Source: Streptomyces beihaiensis (GTDB lineage: Bacteria; Actinomycetota; Actinomycetes; Streptomycetales; Streptomycetaceae). From it: a stretch of 60,797 bases of DNA. Of the stretch, positions 51,815-59,376 are shown one piece after another (within the stretch, counting starts at the first letter, position 1; every line of letters begins with the position of its first letter). The notes under the pieces are model-generated. The model did no database searches. It was not told the origin of the DNA and saw only the letters and a program-made list of their open reading frames with translations. The position numbers and the translations under genes are program-made. The stretch spans positions 1-60,797 of the forward strand of contig NZ_JAPHNL010000179.1 of assembly GCF_026274175.1 (NCBI RefSeq), in the 5' to 3' direction.

Positions 51815-52243
51815 TCACAGCTCGAACGAGGCCCACACCACCTTCCCCGGCGACCGCTCCCCCACGCCCCACGCGTCCGCACACGCGGCGACAAGCAGCA
51901 GCCCTCGCCCGCCGTCGCCCGTGCCTCCGCCTCCGCCCCCGCCAACCCGTGGCACACCCGCCCCGCTGTCATGCACCTCGACGCGCAGCACTCCGCCCCC
52001 GTACGACAGGAACAGCTGATACCCGCGCCCTGGCGGCACCCCGTGCACCAGCGCGTTCGTCGCCAGCTCGCTCACGCACAGCGCCACGTCGTCGGCCCGC
52101 TCGTGCCCGGCGAACCCCCAGTCGGCGAGCGCCTCGCGCGTGAAACGCCGGGCGGCGGGGACGGTGCGGCGATCGCGCGGATAGAACCGCTCCCTTTTGA
52201 GGGTGAGTTCGCGATGGCGGCGGGTGGAGATCGTCTCATTCAC
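51815..52243 (-). CDS. RsbW-like ATP-binding (HATPase_c_2) protein
   Basis: A 142-residue GHKL ATPase. N box: LCVSELATNALVHG. G1-type box: VEVHDSGAGVPRVG. A Gly-rich insertion (GGGGGGGTGDGGRGLLLVAA) replaces the usual lid. These stand-alone kinases resemble anti-sigma factors and are abundant next to XRE/DUF397 genes in Streptomyces. Start GTG 52243. Divergent from the XRE gene with 117 bp between, where TGTACGG repeats lie. Confidence 0.88.
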   Translation of the reverse strand: MNETISTRRHRELTLKRERFYPRDRRTVPAARRFTREALADWGFAGHERADDVALCVSELATNALVHGVPPGRGYQLFLSYGGGVLRVEVHDSGAGVPRVGGGGGGGTGDGGRGLLLVAACADAWGVGERSPGKVVWASFEL

Positions 52244-52303
52244 CGGACAACCGTCGCGCAGCGTGACTAGCGTGGATCAGCCAGTGAGCCCGTACGCGGA
52301 ATT

Positions 52304-52323
52304 TGTACGGGTGCTGTACGGGT
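52304..52323. promoter_or_regulatory. Direct repeats TGTACGGGT, 11-bp period
   Basis: TGTACGGGT occurs at 52304-52312 and 52315-52323, 11 bp apart, between the divergent ATPase and XRE genes, about 40 bp before the XRE start. A CCGTACGCGG element is just upstream (52290). The same core, TGTACGG-N4-TGTACGG, is found before hemL at 26978-26996. Confidence 0.5.
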
Positions 52324-52360
52324 CCCGCATGCGCAAACGCGGGCGATCAGGGGGAGTCCC

Positions 52361-53194
52361 ATGAGCATGACCCCAAGGCAAGCTCCTCGGAAGAGGAACA
52401 AATCGACCATGAAGATGGTGGGCCGCCAACTCAAGGCGGCCCGTACAGCGGCCGGTTACACGCAGCGAGCGCTCGCCGAGCTGGCCAGCGTGGACGAGGA
52501 GACGATCGCCTCGATCGAGCAGGGGCGGCGCGTGCTGCAACTGGATCTCGCCGAGTTCCTCGACGAACTCCTGGAAACGAAAGGGATGTTGGTGGCCGGT
52601 GTGGAGAACATGCCGGAGATCGACCAGTTCGCGTTGTGGTCGGAGGACTACATGAAGCACGAGTGGGAGGCGCTCGCGATCTCGTTCTACGCGAACCAGG
52701 TCCTGCCCGGCCTGCTCCAGACGGAGAACTACGCGCGGGCGGTGCTGGGCGAGCGAGTACCGGCCTACGACCAGGACGAGATCGAGACGAAGACGGCGGG
52801 ACGCGTGGACCGCCGGGAGATCCTGCGGCGCAAGGCGCCGCCGACGCTGAGCTTCGTGGTGTGGGAGCCGGTCCTCGACTTGAAGGTCGGCGGGCCGCAG
52901 GTAGGGCGGGAGCAGTTGCGGCAGCTGCGCGCGGACGCCCACCTTCCGGCCATCTCCCTACAGTTCATGCCGATGGACAGCCCGTCGCATGCGGGCCTGA
53001 ACGGCCCCTTCATCCTCCTCGAAACGCCCGACCATCAGCACCTCGCGTACCTGGAGACGCAGCGCGGCAGCCAGTGGGTGTCCGACCCTGACGAGGTGTC
53101 CATCCTGGCGCGCAAATATGCGATGCTGCGGACGCAGGCTCTGACCACGCAGCAGTCCCTGAGCCTGTTGGACCGACGGCTAGGAGAAGCGTGA
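52361..53194 (+). CDS. XRE-family regulator with DUF5753
   Basis: A 277-residue protein. The N-terminal HTH reads VGRQLKAARTAAGYTQRALA, ELASVDEETIASIEQGRRV; the C-terminal DUF5753 domain has ISFYANQVLPGLLQTENYAR, AVLGERVP and RRKAPPTLSFVVWEPVL. This is the WhiJ-like regulator type that pairs with DUF397 proteins and controls development or antibiotic genes in Streptomyces. ATG 52361 follows GGGGAG. GTGA overlap with the DUF397 gene shows coupled translation. Confidence 0.92.
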   Translation: MSMTPRQAPRKRNKSTMKMVGRQLKAARTAAGYTQRALAELASVDEETIASIEQGRRVLQLDLAEFLDELLETKGMLVAGVENMPEIDQFALWSEDYMKHEWEALAISFYANQVLPGLLQTENYARAVLGERVPAYDQDEIETKTAGRVDRREILRRKAPPTLSFVVWEPVLDLKVGGPQVGREQLRQLRADAHLPAISLQFMPMDSPSHAGLNGPFILLETPDHQHLAYLETQRGSQWVSDPDEVSILARKYAMLRTQALTTQQSLSLLDRRLGEA

Positions 53195-53460
53195 ACGGCA
53201 CCGCAGCAGAACTGACCTGGTTCAAGTCGACGTACAGCGGCAGCGAAGGCGGGGAATGCCTCGAAGTCGCCTACACCTGGCGGAAGTCGAGCTACAGCGG
53301 CGACGAGGGCGGCGAGTGCGTAGAGGTGGCCACCTGCCCGCACGCCGACACCGTCCACGTACGGGACTCCAAGAACGACACGGCCACCGGGCCGACCTTC
53401 GGGGTCGGCGCGGACGCCTGGACGGCGTTCACGGGGTTCGCCCGGGCCGCGCGGGGCTGA
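53191..53460 (+). CDS. DUF397 protein with duplicated core
   Basis: An 89-residue DUF397 protein. The core motif occurs twice in tandem: TWFKSTYSGSEGGECLEVAY and TWRKSSYSGDEGGECVEVAT, then the family end VHVRDSKNDTATGPTFGVGA and WTAFTGFAR. Most DUF397 proteins have one WRKSSYS unit, so the first is an N-terminal duplication. These small proteins act with the cognate XRE regulator, possibly as antagonist or toxin-antitoxin-like partner. Start GTG 53191 overlaps the XRE stop. Confidence 0.9.
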   Translation: MNGTAAELTWFKSTYSGSEGGECLEVAYTWRKSSYSGDEGGECVEVATCPHADTVHVRDSKNDTATGPTFGVGADAWTAFTGFARAARG

Positions 53461-53492
53461 CCCACGGGACGACGACGGGGAACACGTTCCGG

Positions 53493-53515
53493 CCGGGGCC
53501 GTGACGGGGCCCCGG
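53493..53515 (+). terminator. Hairpin after the DUF397 gene
   Basis: CCGGGGCC (53493-53500) pairs with GGCCCCGG (53508-53515) around seven bases, 32 bp after the stop. The remaining 207 bp before the methyltransferase stop show no supported gene. Confidence 0.75.
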
Positions 53516-53722
53516 CAGGCCGTGAATGCACCGCGCTCGACGGCCACCGCCGGGACAAGGGGGCGAGTGCACGATGGCCGTTGCGGCCGGGTCCGAGCAG
53601 CGCGCGCAGGTGACAGCCGTGGCGTCTGACCACCCCCGTGCCGTACAGCCGACGGCGCACATGCGCGCCCTCCGCGCCCGGGGCGGGGGCGGCGCGGACG
53701 ACGACGGGTGACGCGCGCCGAC

Positions 53723-54448
53723 TCAGGGACGTCGTGCGAGGAAGACGAACTCTCTGCCCGGCCGGTCAGGCGCATCGCGCACGTCGTCCACCACGTAGCC
53801 GTGCGTGACCAGGTCCCTCTCGACCTCGTCGCGCTCACGGAAGCGCAGCGTCGAGTCCGAGGTCAGCACCTGCCCGTCCGCCGCGAAGACGTACGTCCAG
53901 CGGAAGGTCACCAGGGGCAGGCTCACCTCGGTCACCTGGGCCCAGCTCTCGACGGTGCCGACACCCGGGATCTCGGTCACGCGGCAGGTGTTCTCGGGGG
54001 TCCACTCCTCCCAGGCGCGTCTGGCCGGATCACGGGTCTCGAAGACCAGGTGCCCGCCGGGCCGTAGTGCCTCGTGGGCTCCCCGTAGAGTCCTCCGCCA
54101 CATGGTCGGCTCGACGATGGCCTGGGCGACGTTCGCGGTCATCGTCGCGAGGTCGACCCGGAGTGGAGGCAGCGCCGTCGCGTCACCGCACAGCCAGCGC
54201 ACCCGCTCACCGCCCGGTTTGGCTCGGGCGACGTCGATGGACGCCTGGGCGGGATCGACTGCGACGACGTCGATCCCGCGGCCGGCCAGGACAAGCGCGA
54301 ACACCCCGGTGCCGCAGCCGATGTCCAGAACCCGGCGCGCCCCGGCCTCCTCCGCCATCCGGACGTAGGCGTCGAGATCGCCGCGGTCGGGGTCGAGCGG
54401 GTCGTGGATCGCGGCGAGCCGCGGATGCCCGAAGCAGTCGTCAACCAT
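53723..54448 (-). CDS. Class I SAM-dependent methyltransferase
   Basis: A 241-residue Rossmann-fold methyltransferase: motif I VLDIGCGTGVFALVLAGRG, the acidic end of strand 2 in VVAVDPAQAS, motif II-like GDATALPPLRVDLATM, and EALRPGGHLVFETRDP (motif III). Small-molecule methylation is likely; the substrate is unknown. ATG 54448. It lies 42 bp upstream of the acyl-CoA ligase stop on the same strand, so readthrough from the ligase gene is possible. Confidence 0.9.
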   Translation of the reverse strand: MVDDCFGHPRLAAIHDPLDPDRGDLDAYVRMAEEAGARRVLDIGCGTGVFALVLAGRGIDVVAVDPAQASIDVARAKPGGERVRWLCGDATALPPLRVDLATMTANVAQAIVEPTMWRRTLRGAHEALRPGGHLVFETRDPARRAWEEWTPENTCRVTEIPGVGTVESWAQVTEVSLPLVTFRWTYVFAADGQVLTSDSTLRFRERDEVERDLVTHGYVVDDVRDAPDRPGREFVFLARRP

Positions 54449-54490
54449 ACGGCCGAACGTATGCGGAACCGGCCCCGCGGAGCTACCGGG

Positions 54491-56077
54491 TCAGAAGTCG
54501 TCGCCGGCACGCGCCCGCAGCTCCCCCTTCACCACCTTCCCGCTCGCGTTGCGCGGCAACGCGCCGACGAACGCGACCGACCGGGGCACCTTGTAGTTGG
54601 CCATCTCGCGCCGGGCCCAGGCGATCAGGTCGTCACCGGTCAGCCGGGCACCGGCCCGCCGCACCACGTACGCCTTGCCGACTTCGCCCAGCCGCCCGTC
54701 CGGGACACCGACGACAGCCACATCGGCGACTTCCGGGTGGAGTCCGAGCAGCTGCTCGATCTCGGCCGGATAGGCGTTGAACCCGCCGACGATGAACATG
54801 TCCTTGATGCGGTCGGTGATCCGCAGATAGCCACGGCCGTCCATGACGCCCACGTCGCCGGTGCGCAGCCAGCCGTCCTCACCGATCACCTCAGCGGTAC
54901 CGGCCGGGTCCTCGAAGTACCCGCGCATCACGTTGAAGCCGCGCACCAGCACCTCCCCGGGCTCCCCGACCCCCGCCGAGTCGACCCGTACCTCGGTACC
55001 GGGGATGGCCCGCCCGGACGTCTCGGCGATCAGCTCCGCCGGATCGCCCCGTCGGCACATGGTGACGATGCCGCTGGCCTCGGACAGCCCGTACGCGGTC
55101 AGTACGGTCTCCACGCCCAGCTCGCCGCGCAACCGCTCCACGAGCCGCAGCGGAACGACGGCCGCCCCGGTCACGACCAGCCGCAGCGCCGACAGGTCAT
55201 GGGAATCACGGGCGGGGTGGTCGAGGAGCGACTGGTGGAGAGTGGGCGGTCCCGGAAGCACGGTGATCCGCTCGGCGGCGATGTTGGCCAGCGCGGTGTC
55301 CACGGTGAACACCGGTTGCGGCACCATCGTCGCACCCCGCATCAGACAGGCCAGGATCCCGGCCTTGTACCCAAATGTATGAAAAAACGGATTCACGATC
55401 AGATAGCGATCGCCCTCCCGCAGTCCGGCGAGCTCCGCCCAGATCTCGTAGGCGCGCAGGGTCTGCTCATGGGTGATGACGGCGCCCTTGGGCCGCCCGG
55501 TCGTCCCGGAGGTGAAGACGATGTCCGAGGGGTCGCCGGGCGAGAGCGCGGCCGCCCGCGCCCGCACGTCCTCGCCTGTCACCTGGTCGCCTCCCGCGAG
55601 GAACTCCTTCCAGGTCAGGAAGTCACCACCGCCCGGCACGCCGTCGGCGAACACCACGACCCTTTCCAGGTCCGGCAGTTCGGCCCCCGCCTCCCTCGCC
55701 CGCCGCAGCGAGGCCACGTACGACGTACCGAGAAACGTCCCCGTGACGAACAGCAGCCGTGCCCGCGAACGGGCCAGCACATCGGCGGCCTCCGCGCCCT
55801 TGAACCGCGTGTTGAGCGGCACGAGAACAGCACCGGCGCCCACCGCGCCCAAGGCCGCCACGATCCAGTCGACGGTGTTCGGCGCCCAGACGGCGACCCG
55901 GTCGCCCACCTCCACGCCCGCCGCCACGCACGCGGCGGAGGCCCGCTCGACCCGCGCGCCCAGCTCGGCGTACGAGACCCGAACCCGCCCGTCGACAACG
56001 GCCTCCCGTCCCCCGAACCGCAGCGCCGCATGCCGCACAAGCCCCGGAACCGTGCCCCACTGCTCGTCCGTACGCAT
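54491..56077 (-). CDS. Acyl-CoA synthetase (AMP-dependent, FadD3-like)
   Basis: A 528-residue ANL-superfamily ligase. The P-loop is DIVFTSGTTGRPKGAVITHE, A5 region TAYGLSEASGIV, A7 GDVGVMDGRGYLRITDRIKD and the A10 lysine lies in LPRNASGKVVKGEL. The overall pattern resembles FadD3, which activates the steroid-derived HIP acid in mycobacteria, but other carboxylic acids are possible. ATG 56077 has GGGAGG at a good distance. Divergent from an Ltp/thiolase operon across paired operator-like repeats, so the genes are likely coregulated. Confidence 0.9.
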   Translation of the reverse strand: MRTDEQWGTVPGLVRHAALRFGGREAVVDGRVRVSYAELGARVERASAACVAAGVEVGDRVAVWAPNTVDWIVAALGAVGAGAVLVPLNTRFKGAEAADVLARSRARLLFVTGTFLGTSYVASLRRAREAGAELPDLERVVVFADGVPGGGDFLTWKEFLAGGDQVTGEDVRARAAALSPGDPSDIVFTSGTTGRPKGAVITHEQTLRAYEIWAELAGLREGDRYLIVNPFFHTFGYKAGILACLMRGATMVPQPVFTVDTALANIAAERITVLPGPPTLHQSLLDHPARDSHDLSALRLVVTGAAVVPLRLVERLRGELGVETVLTAYGLSEASGIVTMCRRGDPAELIAETSGRAIPGTEVRVDSAGVGEPGEVLVRGFNVMRGYFEDPAGTAEVIGEDGWLRTGDVGVMDGRGYLRITDRIKDMFIVGGFNAYPAEIEQLLGLHPEVADVAVVGVPDGRLGEVGKAYVVRRAGARLTGDDLIAWARREMANYKVPRSVAFVGALPRNASGKVVKGELRARAGDDF

Positions 56078-56103
56078 AGCACGACCTCCCGACTCCAGCG
56101 CAC

Positions 56104-56145
56104 CTGACACGTCGTCAGATTAGCTGTAGCCTGACGCGCTGTCAG
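56104..56145. promoter_or_regulatory. Two CTGAC-N5-GTCAG operators between divergent catabolic genes
   Basis: CTGACACGTCGTCAG (56104-56118) and CTGACGCGCTGTCAG (56131-56145) are identical in both 5-bp arms, with centres 27 bp apart. They occupy nearly all the 93-bp gap between the acyl-CoA ligase and the Ltp thiolase gene. Form and location are typical of TetR-family repressors of acyl-CoA degradation. No TetR gene is adjacent. Confidence 0.8.
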
Positions 56146-56170
56146 CACACGGGCCGAGGGAGGGAGTCTC

Positions 56171-57334
56171 ATGGCCAGAACGGCGGCACCAGGCATCAAG
56201 GACGCGGCGGCCATCGTCGGCATCGGCCAGACGGCCTTCGCGAAACAACTCCCCGAATCCGAGAAGACCCTGGCCTGCCGGGCGATCCTCTCCGCACTGG
56301 CCGACGCGGGCATAGAACCCTCCGAGGTCGACGCCTTCGCCTCCTACACGATGGAGGAGACGGACGAAGTGGAGATCGCCAAGTCCATCGGCGCCGGAGA
56401 CGTGACGTACTTCTCCAAGACCGGCTACGGCGGCGGCGGTTCGTGCGCGACCATCGCCCACCTCGCCACGGCCGTCGCCACGAACCAGGCATCGGTCGGC
56501 GTGGCCTGGCGCTCCCGCAAACGAGGCAGCGGCCCCCGCCCCTGGCGCGACACGACCACCCAACTCCCCACCCCCGCACAGTGGACGAGGCCCTTCGGCC
56601 TCCTCCGCCCGGCCGACGAGATCGCCATGCTCACCCGCCGCTACATGCACGAGTACGGGGTGACCCGCGATCACCTCTTCAATGTCGCCCTCGCCTGCCG
56701 CAACCGCGCCAACCAGAACCCCTCGGCCGTCATGTACGAACGCCCGCTCACCAGGGACATGTACATGACCTCCCGATGGATCAGTGAGCCCCTCTGCCTC
56801 TACGACAACTGCCTGGAAACAGACGGAGCATTGGCCTGCGTGGTGGTCTCGGCCGAACGAGCCCGCGACTGCCGCCACAAGCCCGCCTACATCCACTCCG
56901 CCGCCCAGGGCCTCCCGGCCCAGCACCACGGCATGGTCAACTACTGGAACGACGACCCGCTCACCGGCCCCTCCTGGACTACGGCCCGCCACCTGTGGAA
57001 ACAAGCGGACCTGACACCCGCCGACATCGACGTCGCCCAGATCTACGACGCGTTCACCGCGCTCATCCCCCTCTCCCTGGAGGGCTACGGCTTCTGCGCC
57101 CGCGGCGAGGGCGGCGCCTTCACCGAACGAGGCGCCCTGGAGACCGGCGGCCGACTCCCCCTCAACACGTCCGGCGGCGGCCTCTCGGAAGCGTACGTCC
57201 ACGGCTTCAACCTGATCACCGAGGGCGTGAAGCAACTACGCGGTACGAGCACCGCGCAGGTCCCGAACGCGAGCACCTGCCTGGTGACAGCAGGCGAAGG
57301 CGTACCGACCTCGGCCCTGTTGCTCCGCTCCTGA
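56171..57334 (+). CDS. Lipid-transfer-protein/thiolase-like enzyme (Ltp2 type)
   Basis: A 387-residue thiolase-superfamily protein of the SCP-x/Ltp type. It begins AAIVGIGQTAFAKQLPESEK and contains TGYGGGGSCATIAHLATAVA at the position of the nucleophile loop, and QIYDAFTALIPLSLEGYGFC and LPLNTSGGGLSEAYVHGFNL near the C-terminus. Ltp2-type enzymes with a DUF35 partner act as retro-aldolases removing the last side-chain unit of steroid CoA thioesters; the pairing here suits that, but the substrate is unproven. ATG 56171 follows GAGGGAGGGAG. Confidence 0.88.
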   Translation: MARTAAPGIKDAAAIVGIGQTAFAKQLPESEKTLACRAILSALADAGIEPSEVDAFASYTMEETDEVEIAKSIGAGDVTYFSKTGYGGGGSCATIAHLATAVATNQASVGVAWRSRKRGSGPRPWRDTTTQLPTPAQWTRPFGLLRPADEIAMLTRRYMHEYGVTRDHLFNVALACRNRANQNPSAVMYERPLTRDMYMTSRWISEPLCLYDNCLETDGALACVVVSAERARDCRHKPAYIHSAAQGLPAQHHGMVNYWNDDPLTGPSWTTARHLWKQADLTPADIDVAQIYDAFTALIPLSLEGYGFCARGEGGAFTERGALETGGRLPLNTSGGGLSEAYVHGFNLITEGVKQLRGTSTAQVPNASTCLVTAGEGVPTSALLLRS

Positions 57335-57362
57335 CCCGGCCCGCACCGCGGTCCCGTACCCG

Positions 57363-57380
57363 CCCCGACACCTGTCGGGG
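57363..57380. promoter_or_regulatory. 18-bp perfect palindrome between thiolase and DUF35 genes
   Basis: CCCCGACA-CC-TGTCGGGG is complementary over 8 bp on each side of a two-base centre. It lies 30 bp after the thiolase stop and 70 bp before the DUF35 start. The tiny centre favours a protein-binding site over an RNA hairpin, though a four-base loop could form. Confidence 0.55.
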
Positions 57381-57449
57381 ACACGGGAAAGCCGCCGACG
57401 ACAGCGCAGACGGCCACCCTCCCTTCATCGCGCCCACGGAGAAGCAGCC

Positions 57450-57896
57450 ATGGACCACGATCTCCTGCCCCCCACCACCGACCCCGACGGAGCCCCGTTC
57501 TGGGACTACACGTCCCGCCACGAACTCCGCGTACAGTCCTGCCGCACCCCCGCCTGCCAGACACTCCGCTTCCCGCCCCGCCCCTGCTGCCCCCACTGCC
57601 ACTCCTTCGACACCGAGTGGCGGCGCATGACCGGCCAAGGCCGCATCTGGTCGTACGTGATCCCGCACCCGCCGCTGCTCCCCGCGTACGCCGAACAGGC
57701 CCCGTACAACGTGGCCGTCGTCGAACTCACCGACGCCCCTCACATCCGCCTGGTCGGCAACGTGGTCGCCTCCCCGGCCGCCCGCCTCGACTCGGTCCCG
57801 CCCGACCGCCTGCGCATCGGCGCGAAGGTCCAAGCGGTCTACTGGACCACGCCCGACGGCACGACGATCCCCCGCTGGATGCTGGAACGCCCATGA
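57450..57896 (+). CDS. DUF35 (Zn-ribbon/OB-fold) acyl-CoA-associated protein
   Basis: A 148-residue protein. The N-terminal rubredoxin-like zinc ribbon has C-RTPA-C and C-CPHC cysteine groups (LRVQSCRTPACQTLRFPPRP, CCPHCHSF). The OB fold follows with GRIWSYVIPHPPLLPAYAEQ and the end RIGAKVQAVYWTTPDGTTIP. In characterised systems DUF35 proteins bind the acyl-CoA and the thiolase-fold Ltp to form an active aldolase or synthase. Its stop overlaps the hydratase start as ATGA. ATG 57450 after GGAGAAG. Confidence 0.9.
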   Translation: MDHDLLPPTTDPDGAPFWDYTSRHELRVQSCRTPACQTLRFPPRPCCPHCHSFDTEWRRMTGQGRIWSYVIPHPPLLPAYAEQAPYNVAVVELTDAPHIRLVGNVVASPAARLDSVPPDRLRIGAKVQAVYWTTPDGTTIPRWMLERP

Positions 57897-58675
57897 CAGG
57901 AACAGGGATACGCACGCAGACAGACGCGACGACCAACGTGGCGGTGGTGACCCTCGACCGGCCCCACCGCCACAACGCCCTGGACCTCCCCACGATCGCC
58001 CAGCTCGCAAAGACGTGGCGCGCCTTCCGCGGCGACGACACGGTCAGAGCGATCGTCCTGACCGGCTCCGGCGACCGAGCCTTCTGCACGGGCATCGACC
58101 GCGAGGCATCCGTCCCGCAGCCCGACTCCCCGTACTCGATGGACGATCCGCTCCTCACGGTCGGCCCGAAGGCCAACGACCTGTGGAAGCCGGTGATCGC
58201 CGCGGTCAACGGCATGGCCTGCGGCGGCGCGTTCTATCTCCTCGGCGAGGCGGACTTCACCGTCGCGGACGAGACGGCGACGTTCTTCGACCCTCACACG
58301 ACCTACGGAATGGTCAACGCGTACGAGGCGGTGCACCTCGCCCTGCGCATGCCCCCCGGCGAAGCGGCCCGCCTCGCGCTGATGGGGTCGGCGGAGAGGA
58401 TGTCGGCGCGCCGGGCCCACGCAACGGGCCTCGTCTCGGAACTGACCGAACCGGGCGGCGCGCTGACGGCGGCGCTGCGCTGCGCCGAGGCGATCGCCGC
58501 GGCCCCCACCGAGGCCGTACAGGGCACGGTGCGCGCGCTCTGGGCGGCGACGGAGGCGGCACGCGCCCAGGCGTTCGCCCAGGCCCCGCACCTGCTCAGA
58601 CTGGGCAGCCTGCCACCGGACGAACAAGCGGCACGGTTCGCGTCGAGACCGCGCAACGGCTTCCGGGTCCGCTGA
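57893..58675 (+). CDS. Enoyl-CoA hydratase/isomerase family protein
   Basis: A 260-residue crotonase-fold protein: VAVVTLDRPHRHNALDLPTI, AIVLTGSGDRAFCTGIDREA with the oxyanion-hole loop, and AVNGMACGGAFYLLGEADFT, the second oxyanion strand. The catalytic acid position is FDPHTTYGMVNAYEA, not a typical Glu pair, so hydration is likely but an isomerase or C-C hydrolase is possible. ATG 57893 overlaps the DUF35 stop. Last gene of the acyl-CoA catabolic operon. Confidence 0.9.
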   Translation: MTGTGIRTQTDATTNVAVVTLDRPHRHNALDLPTIAQLAKTWRAFRGDDTVRAIVLTGSGDRAFCTGIDREASVPQPDSPYSMDDPLLTVGPKANDLWKPVIAAVNGMACGGAFYLLGEADFTVADETATFFDPHTTYGMVNAYEAVHLALRMPPGEAARLALMGSAERMSARRAHATGLVSELTEPGGALTAALRCAEAIAAAPTEAVQGTVRALWAATEAARAQAFAQAPHLLRLGSLPPDEQAARFASRPRNGFRVR

Positions 58676-58749
58676 GATGGCGGGCCCCACGCACCCGGCG
58701 TAGCGTCGGGGGCGAGAGCCGGACATCCGCTGCGCTGGGAGGCCGCGCC

Positions 58750-59376
58750 GTGATCCGCACCGTCCTCGGGCCCTTGCTCGCTCTCGCCGGAGCGACGGCC
58801 GCCGTCTGGAGCCCCTTCCGTATCTGGTACGACGGCCGTCACGGACGCGACTACCGGCTGGGCGACCTGTTCTCTGCGGGCGGCATCACGGACGCCACCC
58901 CGGGCCTGTTCGCGTCGCTCTTCCTCCCCTTCGTCGTGGCGGCGCTGATCACGGCGGCCGGTCTCCTCCTGCGCTCGCGCACGCTCCTGGCCGTGGCGGC
59001 GGTGGTCGTCCTCGCCTTCACGATCCTGTGGATGGTCCGCGAGGCACAGGCAGAGGGCGAACTGGTGATCACGACGAACGGCACGGGGCTGGACGTGGGC
59101 GTGGCGAACGCGCTGGGCGGTGGAGCGCTGCTGCTGTTGTCGGCGCTGGTGTCGAGGGGCCGCCGCGCGAGCCGCGCACAGCAGGCACCGGAACCCGCCT
59201 GGACCGGGCAGCACCCGGCGGACGGGCCGACCGGAGAGCCGTGGCACGAGCCGGCCTACCCGCCCCGCCCGCCCGAGTTCGAGCCCGGAGCCGACCTCGG
59301 GCCCGACCCCGCCCCCTGGCCCGAGCCCGGCCCCGGCCCCGGCCCCGGCCCCGGCCGCCCGGACTACCGCCCCTGA
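58750..59376 (+). CDS. Membrane protein with Pro-rich cytoplasmic tail
   Basis: A 208-residue protein with four hydrophobic segments (VLGPLLALAGATAAVWSPF, LFASLFLPFVVAALITAAGL, TLLAVAAVVVLAFTILWMV, VGVANALGGGALLLLSALV) and a long disordered tail of Pro, Glu and Gly (PGPGPGPGPGRP), the last encoded by a GGCCCC repeat. No known domain. Start GTG 58750 follows GGGAGG. Its last 13 bases overlap the end of the convergent afsK-like gene, so the two 3' ends share sequence and no terminator separates them. Confidence 0.82.
   Translation: MIRTVLGPLLALAGATAAVWSPFRIWYDGRHGRDYRLGDLFSAGGITDATPGLFASLFLPFVVAALITAAGLLLRSRTLLAVAAVVVLAFTILWMVREAQAEGELVITTNGTGLDVGVANALGGGALLLLSALVSRGRRASRAQQAPEPAWTGQHPADGPTGEPWHEPAYPPRPPEFEPGADLGPDPAPWPEPGPGPGPGPGRPDYRP

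Noticed and set aside
53526-53711. A 61-codon rightward ORF after the DUF397 terminator
   Set aside because: No ribosome site, no recognisable sequence, and it lies in a low-information convergent intergenic region.
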